Part shown: positions 1 through 13,129 of the stretch, piece by piece
How the letters are laid out: the number at the start of each line of letters is the position of its first letter
Position numbering within the stretch: position 1 is the first letter of the stretch
Source: Torreya grandis
Lineage: Eukaryota > Streptophyta > Pinopsida > Cupressales > Taxaceae
Assembly: GCA_037957365.1 (NCBI GenBank)
Contig: JARHVA010003259.1
Location: forward strand, 497,501-561,500
DNA length: 64,000 bases
Direction: 5' to 3'
Program-made: the position numbers and the translations under genes
Notes under the pieces: generated by a model
The model's input: the letters and a program-made list of their open reading frames with translations, nothing else
Told to the model about the DNA's origin: nothing
Databases searched by the model: none

Positions 1-2150
1 AACATCATATCCTTCCTACCATTACTCCTTGTGCCTTTTGCATAAGCAAAAATTACTCCTTTTAATTGTCTAGCTTCTATTTCTACTTCCAAACTTGCAT
101 GAATTCTCTTTTGAGTTTAGTTTGGGCATCATCTTTCTTGTTCTAGTCTATAGGATTACTTCCACATTGTCTTGCTATAAGTAAATAGTTATTACAATTA
201 TAACATACATCTTTTGATAATGAAGTAAATGAATTTCTACCTAAAAAACCATTTGAATCTTTATTTCCATTCCAATCATGCCCATTCCTCCCACATCCTT
301 AATTTATACCATAGTTTAATGCATACTCATTTATTACATGCCCATTCCTCTTATCTACATTTCTACCACTATTCCATGCATATCCATTCCTCACTTGTCT
401 CTTACACTTCTTTGCTCTATGACCAAAAATGTTGTAATTAAATCAATAACCATAAAATGATCCTTGGTACTTATTAGACTATTTTGGAAACAATGATCTT
501 ATATCATGCCAATGGTTCTTTCCTTTGTATTATAATCAAAAAACTTTGTTCTTTAGGGAAATCTTCTCTTTTATCTTTAGAAATTTAAACATCCTCCTTG
601 GTAACCTTTTGTTCATCTCCATAGCCAATTCCCAACTTATCGAATAATGACCTCTAGCAATCTAGAATCTCATCTAGAACCTCAGTGCTTTTCTCAAATC
701 TTAAGCTTCTTGTCAACTTAACACTAAACTTCACCAATTCCTTTCTTAAATCAATAATCTTAGATTCAAGCTTACAAACATTTTCCTTTTTTTATTTTAG
801 TTGATCTCTTATTACCTCCTCACTTATTTTCACCTCTTCTAATTGTTTTTTTAGACTGATAATGGTCTTTTCATACTCTTCAAATCTTTGAGATATGTTC
901 ATTTTCAAATTTTCAACTTCTTATTCATATTTTTGAAGATGCAACTTTTTTTTCAAATTCTTTTTCTTAAACCTCTTTATTTCATTCAATGCATAAAAAA
1001 TTCTTCCAAATCCACTTCTCCTTCATCCTCAAGATTTTTTTCCTCTTATAGAAACATTTGGTCTTCATAATTTTTCCATGAGAAGAGTTCTTTATTTATC
1101 ACTCTCTAAATTACTCTCATTACTCTCTTCTTCTGATCTACTCTCCTTGGTGTAAAGGCTTTTCTTATATCTATCAAAGTTTTTCTTTTTTCATATTTAC
1201 TTGGCTTATAATTCTTTTTGTATGCATGTTTTCTCTTTCCTACCTTAGCATGTTATTATTCATCACATTTATCATCTTTTGCATGAGGAAATTTAGATGT
1301 GAAATGCCCTATCTCACCATAATTGAAACATTTGAAAGGAAGCTTACCTTTATACTTAGCAAATCCCTTTTTGAAGATTTCTCACAAAAAGAGATTTTTC
1401 TTCTTCTGATTCATCACTTAACTTAGGTTTTGCATTTTTGACTTTCTTTGAAGCTAGAAGGCTACTTCGAGCTTTGATTATTTTTCTATTTCTATCCTTA
1501 TTTCATATGCTATGAGGGATCCATGTAATTCATCCATCTTCAATGTGTCCAAGTCCTTCATTTATTCAATATCCAAGTCTTTTGCATCATACCTCATAGG
1601 AAGTGACCTTAGAAATTTATTTACTATCATTGATTCTTCCATTTTATCACCTATCCATTTAATTGTGTTGACTATCTCATCCACACAGAGAAGATAGGAT
1701 ACAACATTTTCTTCATCTTTCATCTTAAGACTTTCAAACTACCTTCTATGCATTTGAAGCTTCACCTTCTTAACCTTATCATCACCTTCATATATATTTT
1801 GAATTTTGTCCCATATATCATTTGCTAACACAAAATGCATTACTTTTATAAAATTTGAATCTAAGAAGCCACGTAAAATGGAATTCATTGGTTTCACATT
1901 ATTCTCACATGCCTTCTTTATAGACTAATCCATTTTTTATTTGTTGGTGCTATGTACCCAATCTCTAATGATAACCAAATATCAAACCTGAGAGCCATAA
2001 GATATGTTCTCATCCTTATACCCCAAAAATCATAATTCATTTCATTAAAAAATGGTCCTTTATTTTTATAAAAACTATCTTGACCTTGATGACTACCTAT
2101 GTATTCTCTTGGGATCTACCTTCTAGTGGTTAGACTATTTCTAAATGAAT
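1..2150 (-). pseudogene. Ty1/copia gag polyprotein remnant (UBN2-type gag with CCHC zinc knuckles)
   Basis: Read on the minus strand, this region is collinear with a plant copia gag, which would package element RNA in cytoplasmic particles. Near 2040-2000 there is NYDFW-I-RMRTYLMAL followed by FDIWLS, the start of the UBN2-like capsid region. Around 1850-1500 come the residues VMHF...IWDKIQNIYEGDDKVKK, FESLKMKDEENV and LRSLPMRYDAK. Three zinc knuckles follow: 1290-1335 (C-F-N-Y...H; second Cys now Tyr, last Cys now Phe), about 405-450 (FGHRAKKC, first Cys lost) and about 166-212 (CYNC...C with the His lost). Frameshifts and stops are scattered throughout. The left edge of the window cuts the gene, so pol is not visible. 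The family call is firm; the exact ends are not. Confidence 0.8.
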
Positions 2151-2151
2151 T

Positions 2152-2164
2152 TCTATTATACCAA
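2152..2164 (-). other. Copia primer binding site (degenerate, initiator tRNA-Met type)
   Basis: The minus strand reads TTGGTATAATAGA, close to the plant copia PBS TTGGTATCAGAGC. It follows an LTR end of the form GAGTGCTTAACA after a 2-bp gap and lies just upstream of the gag remnant, which is the expected order. Confidence 0.65.
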
Positions 2165-2165
2165 T

Positions 2166-2336
2166 TGTTAAGCACTCGGTTATAATGAGAGGTGGGGGGG
2201 GAAATCAATATAAGATAATCTTTTAATCTTTTAAATTTAATCAACAACAACAACTATAGGCATTCAAGATCTAGAAATTAATAACACAAGACTTATGTGG
2301 AAATCCTTTTTGGGAGAAAACCATACAAAAATATTA

Positions 2337-2413
<77 letters not shown>

Positions 2414-2900
2414 CACTCTTTTACAATGTTTGTAGGCACCAACCTACTAGAGACACCAATCCCCAAAACAAGTACCAACTCAATCAATTTATGATCACCC
2501 ACCCATAAGAGACATTGATCCCCTTTCCCAAGTACCAACTCAACCAATTTGTGAGCACCAACCTACAAGAGCACCAACCCCTAGACTATGAGGCACTAAT
2601 CCTAAGCCAAATTAATTCCACCATCTATGATTACTTCTTCGATTGAATTATGGATTTGATTATCTTACACTTTCTCTCTCACTAATTTTATTGTATAATT
2701 TATGTTCTCCTCTCTTTCACAATTCTAAAATGATATTATTCATTAAAATAAATCTACCCTTGACACTTCTTTTCTTAATAGATATTTTATTTCATTTTCT
2801 GCTCTTCTCTTATTCTTTTCTCAAATAATATGCATAAAAAAAATCTCTTCCTTCTCTCTCACACTTATATGATATTCAATCAAATTAAATGCTTGTAATA
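2166..2900 (-). mobile_element. Copia 5' LTR (partial, minus orientation)
   Basis: On the minus strand this ends GAGTGCTTAACA directly before the PBS. It contains repeats of the phrase GGTTGGTGCT (RC around 2430-2590), shared with the LTR-like sequences at 10.18-11.83 kb and 29.20-30.45 kb. A long (AT)n tract has grown inside it. The outer (high-coordinate) end is not recognisable, so 2900 is approximate; a related LTR in this window is about 1.25 kb. Confidence 0.5.
2341..2412. repeat. (TA)n microsatellite
   Basis: About 36 uninterrupted TA units inside the copia LTR. Open frames through it (poly Ile-Tyr) are not genes. Confidence 0.97.
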
Positions 2901-3000
2901 CTTCCACATCTCTTATTCCTTATATTGCCTTTAAAAACTTCTCACAAAGGAAGCATCCCATTGAAGAGGCACCTCTTCACCAAAGACGTGACCATTGACT

Positions 3001-3175
3001 TTTATGTCAAAATTTTCATCAAAATTTTTGTTAACATTTTTGTCAATATTTATATTCACTTTCAAAAACATTTCCATTCACTTCCAACAATAATTCCATT
3101 CACTTTTGAAAACAATTTTGTTTGACACTTCCGTTCACTTCTAGCAACAATTTCATTTGAAATTTCCATTCATAT
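3001..3175. repeat. Imperfect short tandem repeat (about 25-35 bp units)
   Basis: Successive variants of the phrase TTCCATTCACTT(T/C)..AACAATTT recur 5-6 times with substitutions. No coding signal is seen. The flanking stretch 3176-3960 holds nothing I recognise. Confidence 0.55.
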
Positions 3176-3955
3176 CCATTATAATTCCTTTGACATCAAT
3201 GAAAATTATTCTAAAAGTAAGGTGAAATGGTAAACCAAATGGGGGATAATGAAACCTAAGGTGATAAGTGGAAAAAGATAAAAAACCATATATCTATACC
3301 AAATTATTTGGGGTAAAGAAGAGCGTAATAAATTATGCACACATACATCCACAAAGAAAAAAACTTAGAAATATCTAATATACTAAGTAAATAAAAGAAA
3401 GAGTATATGGATAAAAATACTTACCTTTTAGTGGACTTTATATGTTTCAATCTTCCCTTTGGATCAATTGGCACTTTACAAGATATTTTCTAATTTGAAT
3501 ACTTCAAATGGTAATATTAAGACCTATGTATCCATAGTTAGGGACTACTTAGATTATCCTATTGAGATTCAAAGACACTATGAGAGTATATATCTAAGAA
3601 TAGGCTCTAAAACTCTAATTCCTCCAAATACTTCTTAAAATTAGAACTGTATACATAAGAAAGAGTGTATGAATGTGATACATCTCTTAGGAATGAAATA
3701 TGACCCTTATATATGGATGAAATAACTAAAACTAACCTTGAAATCTTAGCTAATGGTAATAGACATGTTGATTTAGGTGGGAGATTTCATCTAACACAAT
3801 ATTCTATTAGATAGGTTAATATAATATAGATGACAAAAGATATACTCAAAATTATATCTTACTAGTTAATATAGTAAAAGTAAGGAAAAGTATTAAATAT
3901 ATTTTAACCACTAGGGTGATACAATATGATATAGGGAATCCAAAAAATATATATG

Positions 3956-3960
3956 GAAAG
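3956..3960. other. Target-site duplication, left copy (GAAAG)
   Basis: Identical to 16596-16600, immediately outside the two LTRs. Confidence 0.75.
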
Positions 3961-5152
3961 TGTATGCACATAATATTTTCAAAAAAAATATCAATTATTG
4001 ATTTTTTTTATCTTTCAAGAACCTATCGAGTCTCAATCTCTCTGAGTGCATGCCCTAAGGGGTGCACTAGGAAAGGGGTGGGAAAACCATTGGTTCTTCA
4101 CAGTATTGTTGTCCCTATACTACCACTTACTATCTACACAACCATTTCCTAAAAACACTTCCCTTTTGCCTCCTCTTTTTCACCCTCCTCTAGTAATTTT
4201 TTACTTTCATTAGCCCTTCCCTTGCCTAAAACCCTTTCCAATGGTTTATGTTAGATTTTCAGCCCCATTGATCCTATACTCTAATTGATCAAACTTATTT
4301 AGGTTCTAGGTCAGCCCCTGGCTAACCTAAACCAAGACATAATTTTATTTTGTAAATAATTATAGAAATTTGATTGGGTCGACTCTATTAGATAAGCTTT
4401 TGAAAAGGTTTAGGGTTAGATTCATCTATATATACACATTCATTTCATCATTTATAAAGAGAGAAAAGAAGAATAAGAATATTATATTATGAATCTATTT
4501 ATCCATCATTCTACTTGAGAAGAATAGCTTAGGGTTTCAATACTTTTTTTGGAGATATGGATCTTGTCTTATGGAGAAGTATTTTGGATGCATAGATAGG
4601 TTGTGTATCCTAGAGATGACTTATCATTGTTATCCCTACATACCATAATAGCCTCTTGGGAAGCACCTTGGTCAAGGGAGATATTGAGGCTCATTGGGTT
4701 TTCTTCAAAGGTAACTATTCCTAAATTTGTTCCTCTTTTGTAAGTGTAGATAGATTAGCATTTGTACTTCTCTACCATGCATTAGGATTTCTTATACATT
4801 GACATAAGTATAAATATTCTATGCATGTTTAATTTGTATGTTTATTACCCCCACATTTTTCAACAAAATTTAGTGAGCACTAGATTATATTTTTATTTGC
4901 TTGTCATTTACATTTGTGAATATGAAAACATAGGACCTAACTAGGTTTATTACATGGTGTTACTTGACTAGAGGCTTTGGAACCCTCTATAGTGATGTTA
5001 TTATGGTAATAGCTCCCTTGGCTAGGTCTAATAGATCTATCTTGGTCATGACCTAAAATATCTAAGGTATCAACAATCAAAAGTATAAGTAGGATTTATT
5101 TTCTCTGATCTAGGATTTATTAATAGATTAGATGCATTTCCCTTTAAATACA
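3961..5152 (+). repeat. 5' LTR of the 12.6-kb element
   Basis: TG...CA ends. It is homologous over its whole length to 15401-16595. Shared landmarks are AATCTCTCTGAGTGCATGCC near the start, the CTATATATACACATTCATTT promoter-like region, AAGAATAAGAATATTATATT, and ACATAGGACCTA near the 3' end. Confidence 0.82.
4427..4434 (+). promoter_or_regulatory. Candidate LTR TATA box
   Basis: TATATATA about 465 bp into the LTR. The matching site in the right LTR is TATATACA at 15871-15878. The surrounding 60 bp is among the best conserved between the copies, as expected for a U3/R junction. Confidence 0.5.
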
Positions 5153-5155
5153 TTC

Positions 5156-5172
5156 TGGTAAACCTAACATGA
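5156..5172 (+). other. Candidate primer binding site of the 12.6-kb element
   Basis: TGGTAAACCTAACATGA begins 3 bp after the LTR end and has the obligatory TGG start. I cannot match it to a specific tRNA. Confidence 0.3.
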
Positions 5173-5317
5173 ATCAAACCCTTGTAGGTTTTATTTCGCG
5201 CCATCGTTTTTTCATCATATTATATTTTTATATATTTAAAGTACTATATCAAACCATATGGTATCGTTATAACTTTATGTGCACAGGTTTAACAGACATT
5301 TGCTCCAAAATGACTCC

Positions 5318-5320
<3 letters not shown>

Positions 5321-5380
<60 letters not shown>
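5321..5380. repeat. (AT)n microsatellite
   Basis: About 30 AT units in the leader of the 12.6-kb element. Confidence 0.97.
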
Positions 5381-5383
<3 letters not shown>

Positions 5384-5385
5384 TC

Positions 5386-6850
5386 TTTTCTAAATATAGG
5401 TTACTAGATCAAATAGTTTGGCATGGTATTATTCTTCAGTTATAGATTCACATACATAGTCAAACTTATCTTCTAATTTATTTTGTCAACATATAGGTCT
5501 ACAAACATAGTCAAACCATTTGACTCTATTTGCCAATTCTCTTTTAGCATACAGGGTTTTATAAACTAGGTCGAGCGAGTCGACTCAATTAGTAGAATTT
5601 TGAAATAACATTTGAACATCAAAACATAAAAATTTATAATCTAAAATGTCTTCAAGAACATCATGGTTCCATCCTTTCTCTCTTTGTCATTTTAATTATT
5701 CTTTCATTACTATTTTTCACAAGTTTTTAGTCTATAAAACTACAACCGTATAACAAACTGAGTTAACCTGTTCAACATAGTTCTATAGTCTGCCTTCCAT
5801 CTAGAATATATAGTTGACATGTTCAACTATGTTTTATATATATTGCTTCGATAGAGTAGAAATGACCCAGTTAACTCTATTCTATAGTATTTACATATAT
5901 TGTTTCATTAATTGACCCTTTACTATTATAATCAAGGAATTAGCCTTTATTTGCTAGTAATTAATTCACCTTTACTTTTTATATGTTTGCATGGTTAGAG
6001 TGAAGAACACAACTTAAATATTTTATTTTTCAAATTACCGTTTTATGCACATTATTTTTATCTTTTTCACACACTACTAAATCACTTTACATTCAAAAAA
6101 CATTAAACATTTGTCTTCATAAGGCCTACCTACTTGTATTTCATTACCAAGGGGGAAGCCAACTTGGTTTTCTATCCACATATAAACATGCGGTCAATGG
6201 TATATATTGGAAAATCACCTAACACCCTTATCATTTTGGGTTTGTGAAGTGAGGGGATAGAACCCAATAGCAAGCTAGTACCATTATCAATATAGATCCT
6301 TTTTAGCCTGAACATTATGAAACCAACTTTAGATTGCTTTCTAGTTCCTTATTTCAACTAACTTTCATATCGCATTAAAAATAAACTTTATTATAACTTA
6401 ATAACACTTAGGATGAGCAGTTAATTAACATTTACTTTCCAATATATACTTTCTCTTTGATCATTATATGTTGTATTTTAAAACTTGCATTAACTAGTGT
6501 TGGTGCAAGGTTTATATTGTGTGTTTTAATTGGATCAATCACATTGATACAATTTATTATGTGCTTAATTTCATTTTGCTTCAAAAATATATTGTTTCAA
6601 TTTTTTCTTTGTTTTAGAAAACTCTCTCTTTGGTCCATACAGTCTCTTACAGACTATTTAGACTTTCTATATGTAGTACACAATCAACCTATTTGACTGT
6701 GTATCATTATATTTTTTTTTCATTTCCCTATTCAATAGTACACATTTAACCTACACAACTATGTATCCTTATCTCCCTTTTATGTTCCTTAGTTTACAGA
6801 ATGTAGTTGACTAGTTTGACTCTATATCTTGTTTTATGATGTTATCTTTG
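5386..6850. repeat. Degenerate tandem-like leader region
   Basis: Variants of a phrase combining (T)AGTC(A/G)A(C)..., TTGACTCTATTT and CATAGT recur at irregular spacing (for example near 5450, 5510, 5575, 5770, 5820, 5870, 6640, 6690, 6750 and 6820). The motif resembles that of the array at 14220-14625 and the LTR phrase GGGTCGACTCTATTAGAT. No gene is seen. Confidence 0.4.
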
Positions 6851-6879
6851 CATCATCCTTTTTAGCCTTTATCTTTCAT

Positions 6880-7520
6880 CATGAACTTCTTGTTTGAGGA
6901 TAACACAGAGTTGAATCTAACAAACATGATGAGATTTACCAATCCCAATAGGTTTACCCAAAAATAACTTGTGGCTTCTACTTTATATGAAAGTAATGTT
7001 CATGTGGCCATTGACACTACTAATTTTTAGACTCCTCATTCTTAATCCATTCAAAATCCTCTTTTATCCTTAGAAAATGATCCAAAATTAGATTACACAC
7101 CTAAAATACTCTTCTTCATTAATGATTTTCCTAAACATTGAGGAAAATACCCTTCAACTATTTACAAACTCATGATAAGTGGTCAAGTAGAATAACCCCA
7201 TTCACCCTCCCCTACATTATCTCACATATTTGGGGGTGATATATTCTTTACTTCTCAACCTCTCCCTTCTATTTTGACTCCTCATATTATGACCTCATCT
7301 TTATTGATCTCTTCAACCTCCATGCTAAGTATCTCTGCTCAAATGGTGATGAAGTTCTATATGCACTCATGCAATTACAGGATCACTCCAACATACCATT
7401 ACTATATCCATATCATTATCAGATAAATAATTTGAGAAAAAAATCAAAGTCTCTATTATTATCTCAATTAAATAATAAAAATATTCGTAACTTTCTATCT
7501 CCACCATTGGTTTAGGAGAA
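6880..7520 (+). pseudogene. Possible gag N-terminal fragment of the 12.6-kb element
   Basis: Plus-strand translation gives a broken protein-like stretch starting MNFLFEDNTELNLTNMMRFT near 6881. Farther on (about 7340-7380) it reads DEVLYALMQLQDHSNI, which resembles the coiled, Gln/Leu-rich N-terminal part of many plant Ty3/gypsy gag proteins. It sits where gag is expected, downstream of the LTR and leader. Stops are TAA, TAG and TGA. No capsid core or zinc knuckle follows; sequence that fits gag stops near 7520. The homology is weak and the call rests largely on position. Confidence 0.3.
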
Positions 7521-7599
7521 GCATAAGGTGTGCATAATAAATAGGAATAGAAGGTTTGTTATGTGAAATAAATAAATTTTTTCATAATATAAAAATAGG

Positions 7600-10178
7600 T
7601 GGAATGAAATATTTTTCACAACCAAAAAATTAGTTCATGTAAATACTTCTCACAAAAAACCAAATAATAAACTCCCAAAATAATCATAACTCTTATGTGA
7701 GTGTGAATATGGCTAAAAATAAAATTGGTTTGGTAAAATCCCAAACCACTAGCCAATGTGAACACATCCACTCCAAAATCCTCCCTTAAGTGTAGAATAG
7801 GGAGTGAGAAAAAATAAATCAAAGAGATTAAATGGGTCCCAATAATTAGGCCTGATCAGGTACCTATGTACAAATCACAATGAAATATAAAGTGTTCCTA
7901 TGGTAACCAATCCATCTTACCATAATACATGGATGTCAAGTCACTATAACCACCAAGTCAAATAGGAACTGGTACTCTATATGAGGCTCACTCTATTAAA
8001 AAATACTAATCACAAACTAGGGGAAAATATTTACCATTGATGAAATGTATCATCACAAGGTACCCAAAAACCAATATAACCATAGTGAGAATGAAGAAGA
8101 GAACATATGTTGCAAGGCATCCCAAGTAGCATGACTCAAAACTTTAGCACAAACCTATAGTAGGTGTACTTTATGGAATAAAACCCATTAAAAAAAATAT
8201 GTACTCAACCAACTACCTCTAATAGAAAAAGTGGTGTGAAGGGATATCAATAAGCACAACACCTGAAGTAGTATGTGCACACACATCCACATAATGATGA
8301 ATTAAGTGTAGTAACTCAAAAAATATATCTATATGAGTTGGATAATCCCACTATAAAAAATTTAAGTGCTAACACTAGGATGCATTAGACTAGATACTTT
8401 TCAAAGGGAGATCAAACTCCATAATAAATCTAAAGGAGACTATCAACATCAAAGGTATATAAATAAATCTCTCAATAATATGTCCCTGGTGGTGATGAGA
8501 TATTCAATAATTGAATAGTAAAGTGCTCAACATGGAGTATATAAATGGGAATAAAAATACTCCATGACTCTCAATGCGACCATAAATAAATGTCTCATAC
8601 AACAATAATATCGCTAAGTGACACAAAATGTCCACAATGTAGTTAGTAGTAGAAGACATATATTAAATGAGAGATGTAGGCTCTAGTAAACATATCTACC
8701 TAAAAAAGATCTCAAATATCCAAGGAGCATCAAAAGATAGGAGGAATAATGTGTGGTCAAAGAAGCTGAGTGGCAGAGGAACCTCACCTATAGAGTCCTC
8801 TTAAAGAATATTATTAATGCCACTAAGAATGATCAGAATCCACCCTAAATGAACAAGAAGGGTGGATGAATATTCCTAAAATATTAACAAAACGTATAGT
8901 TATCTTTTATTCTCCTTCAGTTTTACCTATTATAGTTCAGAGTGAATATGATCTCCACCAGACATACATAGTGTTTTAGTTAGCACACAAAAGTGCATAC
9001 CATGATTTTTTTATTTGTCAATAACTACATGCATTGTATAGTGAATGTGAAGAAGTAGGCCATTATATTGTCAATAAGGAGATAATGAAGTATTTTTTGT
9101 AAAAATTCTAGTCAAATATTCATGCATGATTATAAGAACTACAAATTCTTTGGAAAATACTACTCTTTTTATCATTTCTTCACATGTACCTATAGCATTT
9201 ATGAGTGGATGCAAAGTCCATAGTAGAATAATGTGAGGTAACATATAAAAAAGTGTTAGGTAGATCATGTCTGACTAATGTAGTATAAATTTTCTCAGGC
9301 ATAGGTGAAGATGAAAAAGATCCCACATGTAGCTCATAATCCTCATGAAGAGTGGAGTGAAAAAAATATGGTGCTCTATCAAAAGATCCCAATAAAACGT
9401 GAAACACCTGCATAATAACCAAGGCCATGCTAAGTAAACCATGTATAGGCTAGATAGGGAAAGTAATGCACTATAGATATTTCCCAATGCCCATAAGTCT
9501 GTTAATGTGACCCATGAAACCAATCATGTGAGAGCTAAAGCTAAGGGTATGTTGATCAAAATAAGAATGCATATGTGCATATGGAATTGGAGTGGGATGT
9601 ATAGAGTTTCAATAATAGTAGGCACATAAGTATCATCTAAAATAATAGGATCAACATGGGCTACTCAAAATTTGGTAGATTACACTGTAAAAAGTGCATC
9701 AAGTGTATGCATACTAAATTTAGTACATGATGGGATATTAGACTGATGTTATATGCCAACAAGTTTTTTATATAGAGAACATATAAGGGCATACTTTCCA
9801 TGAATGAGGGAGCACAAAAGATAATTCTACGTCATGATTTTCTTATTTTCTTCTTGAAGTGATATGAAAGAGGCCATAAGACCAATGGGTTACTTAGGGC
9901 ATGGTAGGGTACTGTCAATAGTCATTCCAAAATCAAAAATAGGATCAACAACCATGATATCATAATGTGTATTAGTATGTGGAGGATGTTAACTTACCTC
10001 ATCCAAGTGACTACTAATAATCAAATTTGCATCATAAGTAGTAGTAAGAGGTGGTAGAAGTGTCTTATCCTCATAAAATATATCCTCACTAATAATGAAA
10101 AGAGGACAAGAACTAATAAGATGAGATAAAGATGCCAAAGAGTCTTCATGTAAACCATAGTCAATAATCACACCCACA
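7600..10178 (-). other. Unrecognised stretch with scattered minus-strand frames
   Basis: The minus strand keeps several overlapping open stretches (for example 9180-9523, 9989-10177 and 7616-7822). They are too broken for any family I recognise. The region lies downstream of the PMD block on the same strand and could be the C-terminal part of that antisense gene, separated by the copia LTR at 10.18-11.83 kb. That is inference only. Confidence 0.25.
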
Positions 10179-10179
10179 A

Positions 10180-11830
10180 AAAAATTCTAAATCAAAACCA
10201 CTAAGAGGGGATGGGTCAATTAGTGTGCAAACATTGCATTCAATTCTATTCATCATTATGTAACCATTCAAACTAGCGTAGAGATATAGAAATTCATAGA
10301 AGAGCAATCACATAAGTATGAATCAAGATATCAATAAATTAAAATTAAATATATTTGGGAAACCCTCATGAGGATTAAAATCCACTATCACACCACTTGG
10401 ACTATTGTCCTATTATCAATGAAACAACATTTAGCGGGGCATGAACCCCACAAGGAACACCAACCCCTCACTAGTCAAGCACCAACCAAACTATTCCTTT
10501 AGAAATATCCAACTTGTAAGGATTATCCAACTATCTAAGTGAATTATTACCAACCTAACCACTTCAATTACACTTATGCAATCTCCAACTTGCAAGGCTG
10601 CTCCATCTCCTTGACCAAGCACCAACCCAGCCAAGATAAGCTTGATTACCTCAAGTCTCTTTATTAATCAAACAAATGATGGTGATATCTTATTCAGATA
10701 TTTATCTTATATATCATATATAATAAACCTATAACACACTTATAATTAATATAATTATGGTATCTCACCTCATTTATCTCACTTCAAACTTTTACCCCTC
10801 TCAAAGATCCTTCTAGGCTCATTAGTTCAATATGCTCTTCTAGGTTCATTAGGTCCATTGACCTTATCATCCACTTACAAAAGATTTGTTAGATTTAAAT
10901 AATTATTTATTTCATCTTCTTATGTTCTTCAATCACATTCTTCTAATTCTCTAATAGCTCTTCCCATCGCTTCTATTCACATATTCTCAACTAGCCCAAA
11001 CAGGCCAATTTTGCCTTGTATTTATACCAAACACTACGTCTCACCCATATTGGATGAAAAATAACCTTAGAAAATTTTTATCACACTTTAAATAGGTCAT
11101 AATACACATTTTTTACAAGAAAAATTCACCATATAGGTCTACCAAACTCATAATAACCAAAGCCAACGTTAGGCCTTTAGAGAGACCTAATGTAATTAAG
11201 TCTCTCTTAATCACATGTTACACTTGGACCATCTTAGAAAACCATTGTACCCTAAAAATTCATGTAAAAAATAAAACATTCATCCAATATACCATTTATA
11301 ACACCCATATATTTCCATTCCACCTTTTATTCCAAATCACCCTTTGAACTACACCATTAGGTCTACTTGCCATTAACACTTCTCACTACCTGAAAGTTTG
11401 TTTCACACAGCTGAATAAAAAAACCAATTTTTCCACATAACAACATGAAAACATAACATGGATATATCCTAAAATAACTCATGGTCATCACCATGTCCAT
11501 TTTAAATCTTTAAATAGGGCAAATAACCTCAAATACATTCTTGCAACATGACTACTCAAAACTATCTGCATGATCCAAAAACATAGTCAAAATATTTTGA
11601 CTTTTCACACTTGAACAGGGACAAACCAAGACTCTAAAATAATTCTCATGAAAATTTTAGACCTAAAAAACATATTCAAATTCATTTTATTCTTCAAATC
11701 TATCCAAATCACTTCAAACTCACCTCTGCAAGATGACCACTCAAAATTGCATATAGCTTCAAAAATATAGTCATGAAGACCATTATCTTTAGCACTTGTA
11801 ATGGTACTTCCATGAATTATCATGAACATT
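10180..11830 (-). mobile_element. Copia LTR (apparently solo) nested in the 12.6-kb element
   Basis: The minus strand matches the plus-strand copia LTR at 29202-30450 in the same order. GACCTATTTAAAGT matches at RC about 11085-11100. ATTAGGTCT..AAGGCCTAA matches at RC about 11180-11205. TATAAATACAAGGCAAAATTGGCCTG at RC about 11005-11030 corresponds to the TATATAAG region there. Repeated GGTTGGTGCTTGG phrases and a 3' end resembling GCATTGATTCAACCCCCTCT lie at RC about 10210-10245. No copia internal sequence lies on either side, hence the solo-LTR reading. The low-coordinate end is near 10183; the high-coordinate end is blurred by an apparent internal duplication of about 270 bp. Confidence 0.65.
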
Positions 11831-11848
11831 AATATTTTACCTTAGACC

Positions 11849-11886
<38 letters not shown>

Positions 11887-11892
11887 TATATT

Positions 11893-11951
<59 letters not shown>

Positions 11952-11975
11952 GTGTGTGTATATATATATACATAT

Positions 11976-12006
<31 letters not shown>

Positions 12007-12019
12007 AATACATGTATAT

Positions 12020-12077
<58 letters not shown>
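11849..12077. repeat. Compound microsatellite (AC)n / (TATG)n / (AT)n / (AC)n
   Basis: A CA run at about 11862-11885 is followed by TATGTATG/TATATATG repeats to about 11960, an AT run near 11984-12005, and a longer CA run at about 12022-12076. All open frames across it (Cys-Val, Thr-His, Ile-Tyr repeats) are microsatellite artefacts. Confidence 0.97.
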
Positions 12078-12099
12078 CATGTGTTTTATATAATATATA

Positions 12100-13129
12100 A
12101 AATATAATCGCTCTAGCTTTAAGTCTAAGTTCCATCTTGCCTATCCTATGGGTTAGCCATGATACCCATAAATGCCTAGGACTATCTCCTCTAAATGGTA
12201 TGTTATAATGAGGTAGTCTGTGATCTCAAGCCTAAAACCTATCCCTATAGATTGGCCACCTAAGCTTTCACCTATTTAATCTAAATATTAGTAGACATAT
12301 GTGCTACTCTCTCCTATGCCAAGGTCTGCTAGGCCTATGCCTCTCCCTCTCCCAACCTTTTCAATGGTTTTAATCCATCTCTACATGCCTAAAACTACCT
12401 CACAACCTCCTCAACCAATCTAAACTAGCTTGCTTGGGCTAGGGTAGATGGTACCATCATCCTACGTGGTGGGGTTGTATGAAGCTATCACCCTATCCAA
12501 AATATCATGAGTGTAACCATAATCAGGTTTCCCTATCTAACCTCCTATATTGTAGGATTTACAAAACTAAAAACTAGATAGGCATCAAATCACATATATA
12601 TCTCAAAACCATCTATCTATCATAATCATAATGTAACTAGTATCATATATTCAAAACTTAAAGCAAAATTAAAACATCTATCACTAGTGATGGTGTCACC
12701 AAACACCATCTCTCTATCTTCTCATCCATCGAGCATGGTCTCTCCATCTGCTCATCTTCCAAGCACCTCCTCCATGGTCCACCTCTACACTAATTAAAAT
12801 CTAGGAGTCACCACTCAATCATGTCATGATACTTTATTTAGAGGTGCCTCTATGGAATAGCTATGTCTTGGAGTAGTTTCCAAGTCCTCATGTACTACAA
12901 CCATCATATGTGCCTTCTCTCATTGATGGTGCCTCTATTTGAAATGGAGATATGGTGATTTATACTATTATGGTGCCTTCTATTCACCTATATCCACATC
13001 CATGGCATTTACTCTTGTTGGCTCTACTACCACTTGCTAATTTTCTTGACCAATCCATGGTCTTACATGCCACATCTTGATCACTAGTATCTCTACTAGT
13101 ACCCCTCATCCTCCCCTCCCTCTTGGATC
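12100..13129. other. Tail region downstream of PMD block, no gene recognised
   Basis: Slightly more GC-rich than its surroundings and probably the degraded C-terminal continuation of the minus-strand PMD gene. No motif that I can name. Confidence 0.3.

Noticed and set aside
2338..2547. 69-codon minus frame with an Ile-Tyr tail
   Set aside because: Half of it is (TA)n and the rest is copia LTR sequence.
4850..4885. LTR end followed by a PBS at CAACA-AAATTTAGTGAGCACTAG
   Set aside because: The two repeat copies stay homologous for another 290 bp, and the target duplication fits only the outer boundaries (5152 and 16595).
11837..12135. Several overlapping open frames on both strands with Cys-Val, Thr-His and Ile-Tyr repeats
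   Set aside because: They are translations of the (AC)n/(AT)n microsatellite, not genes.
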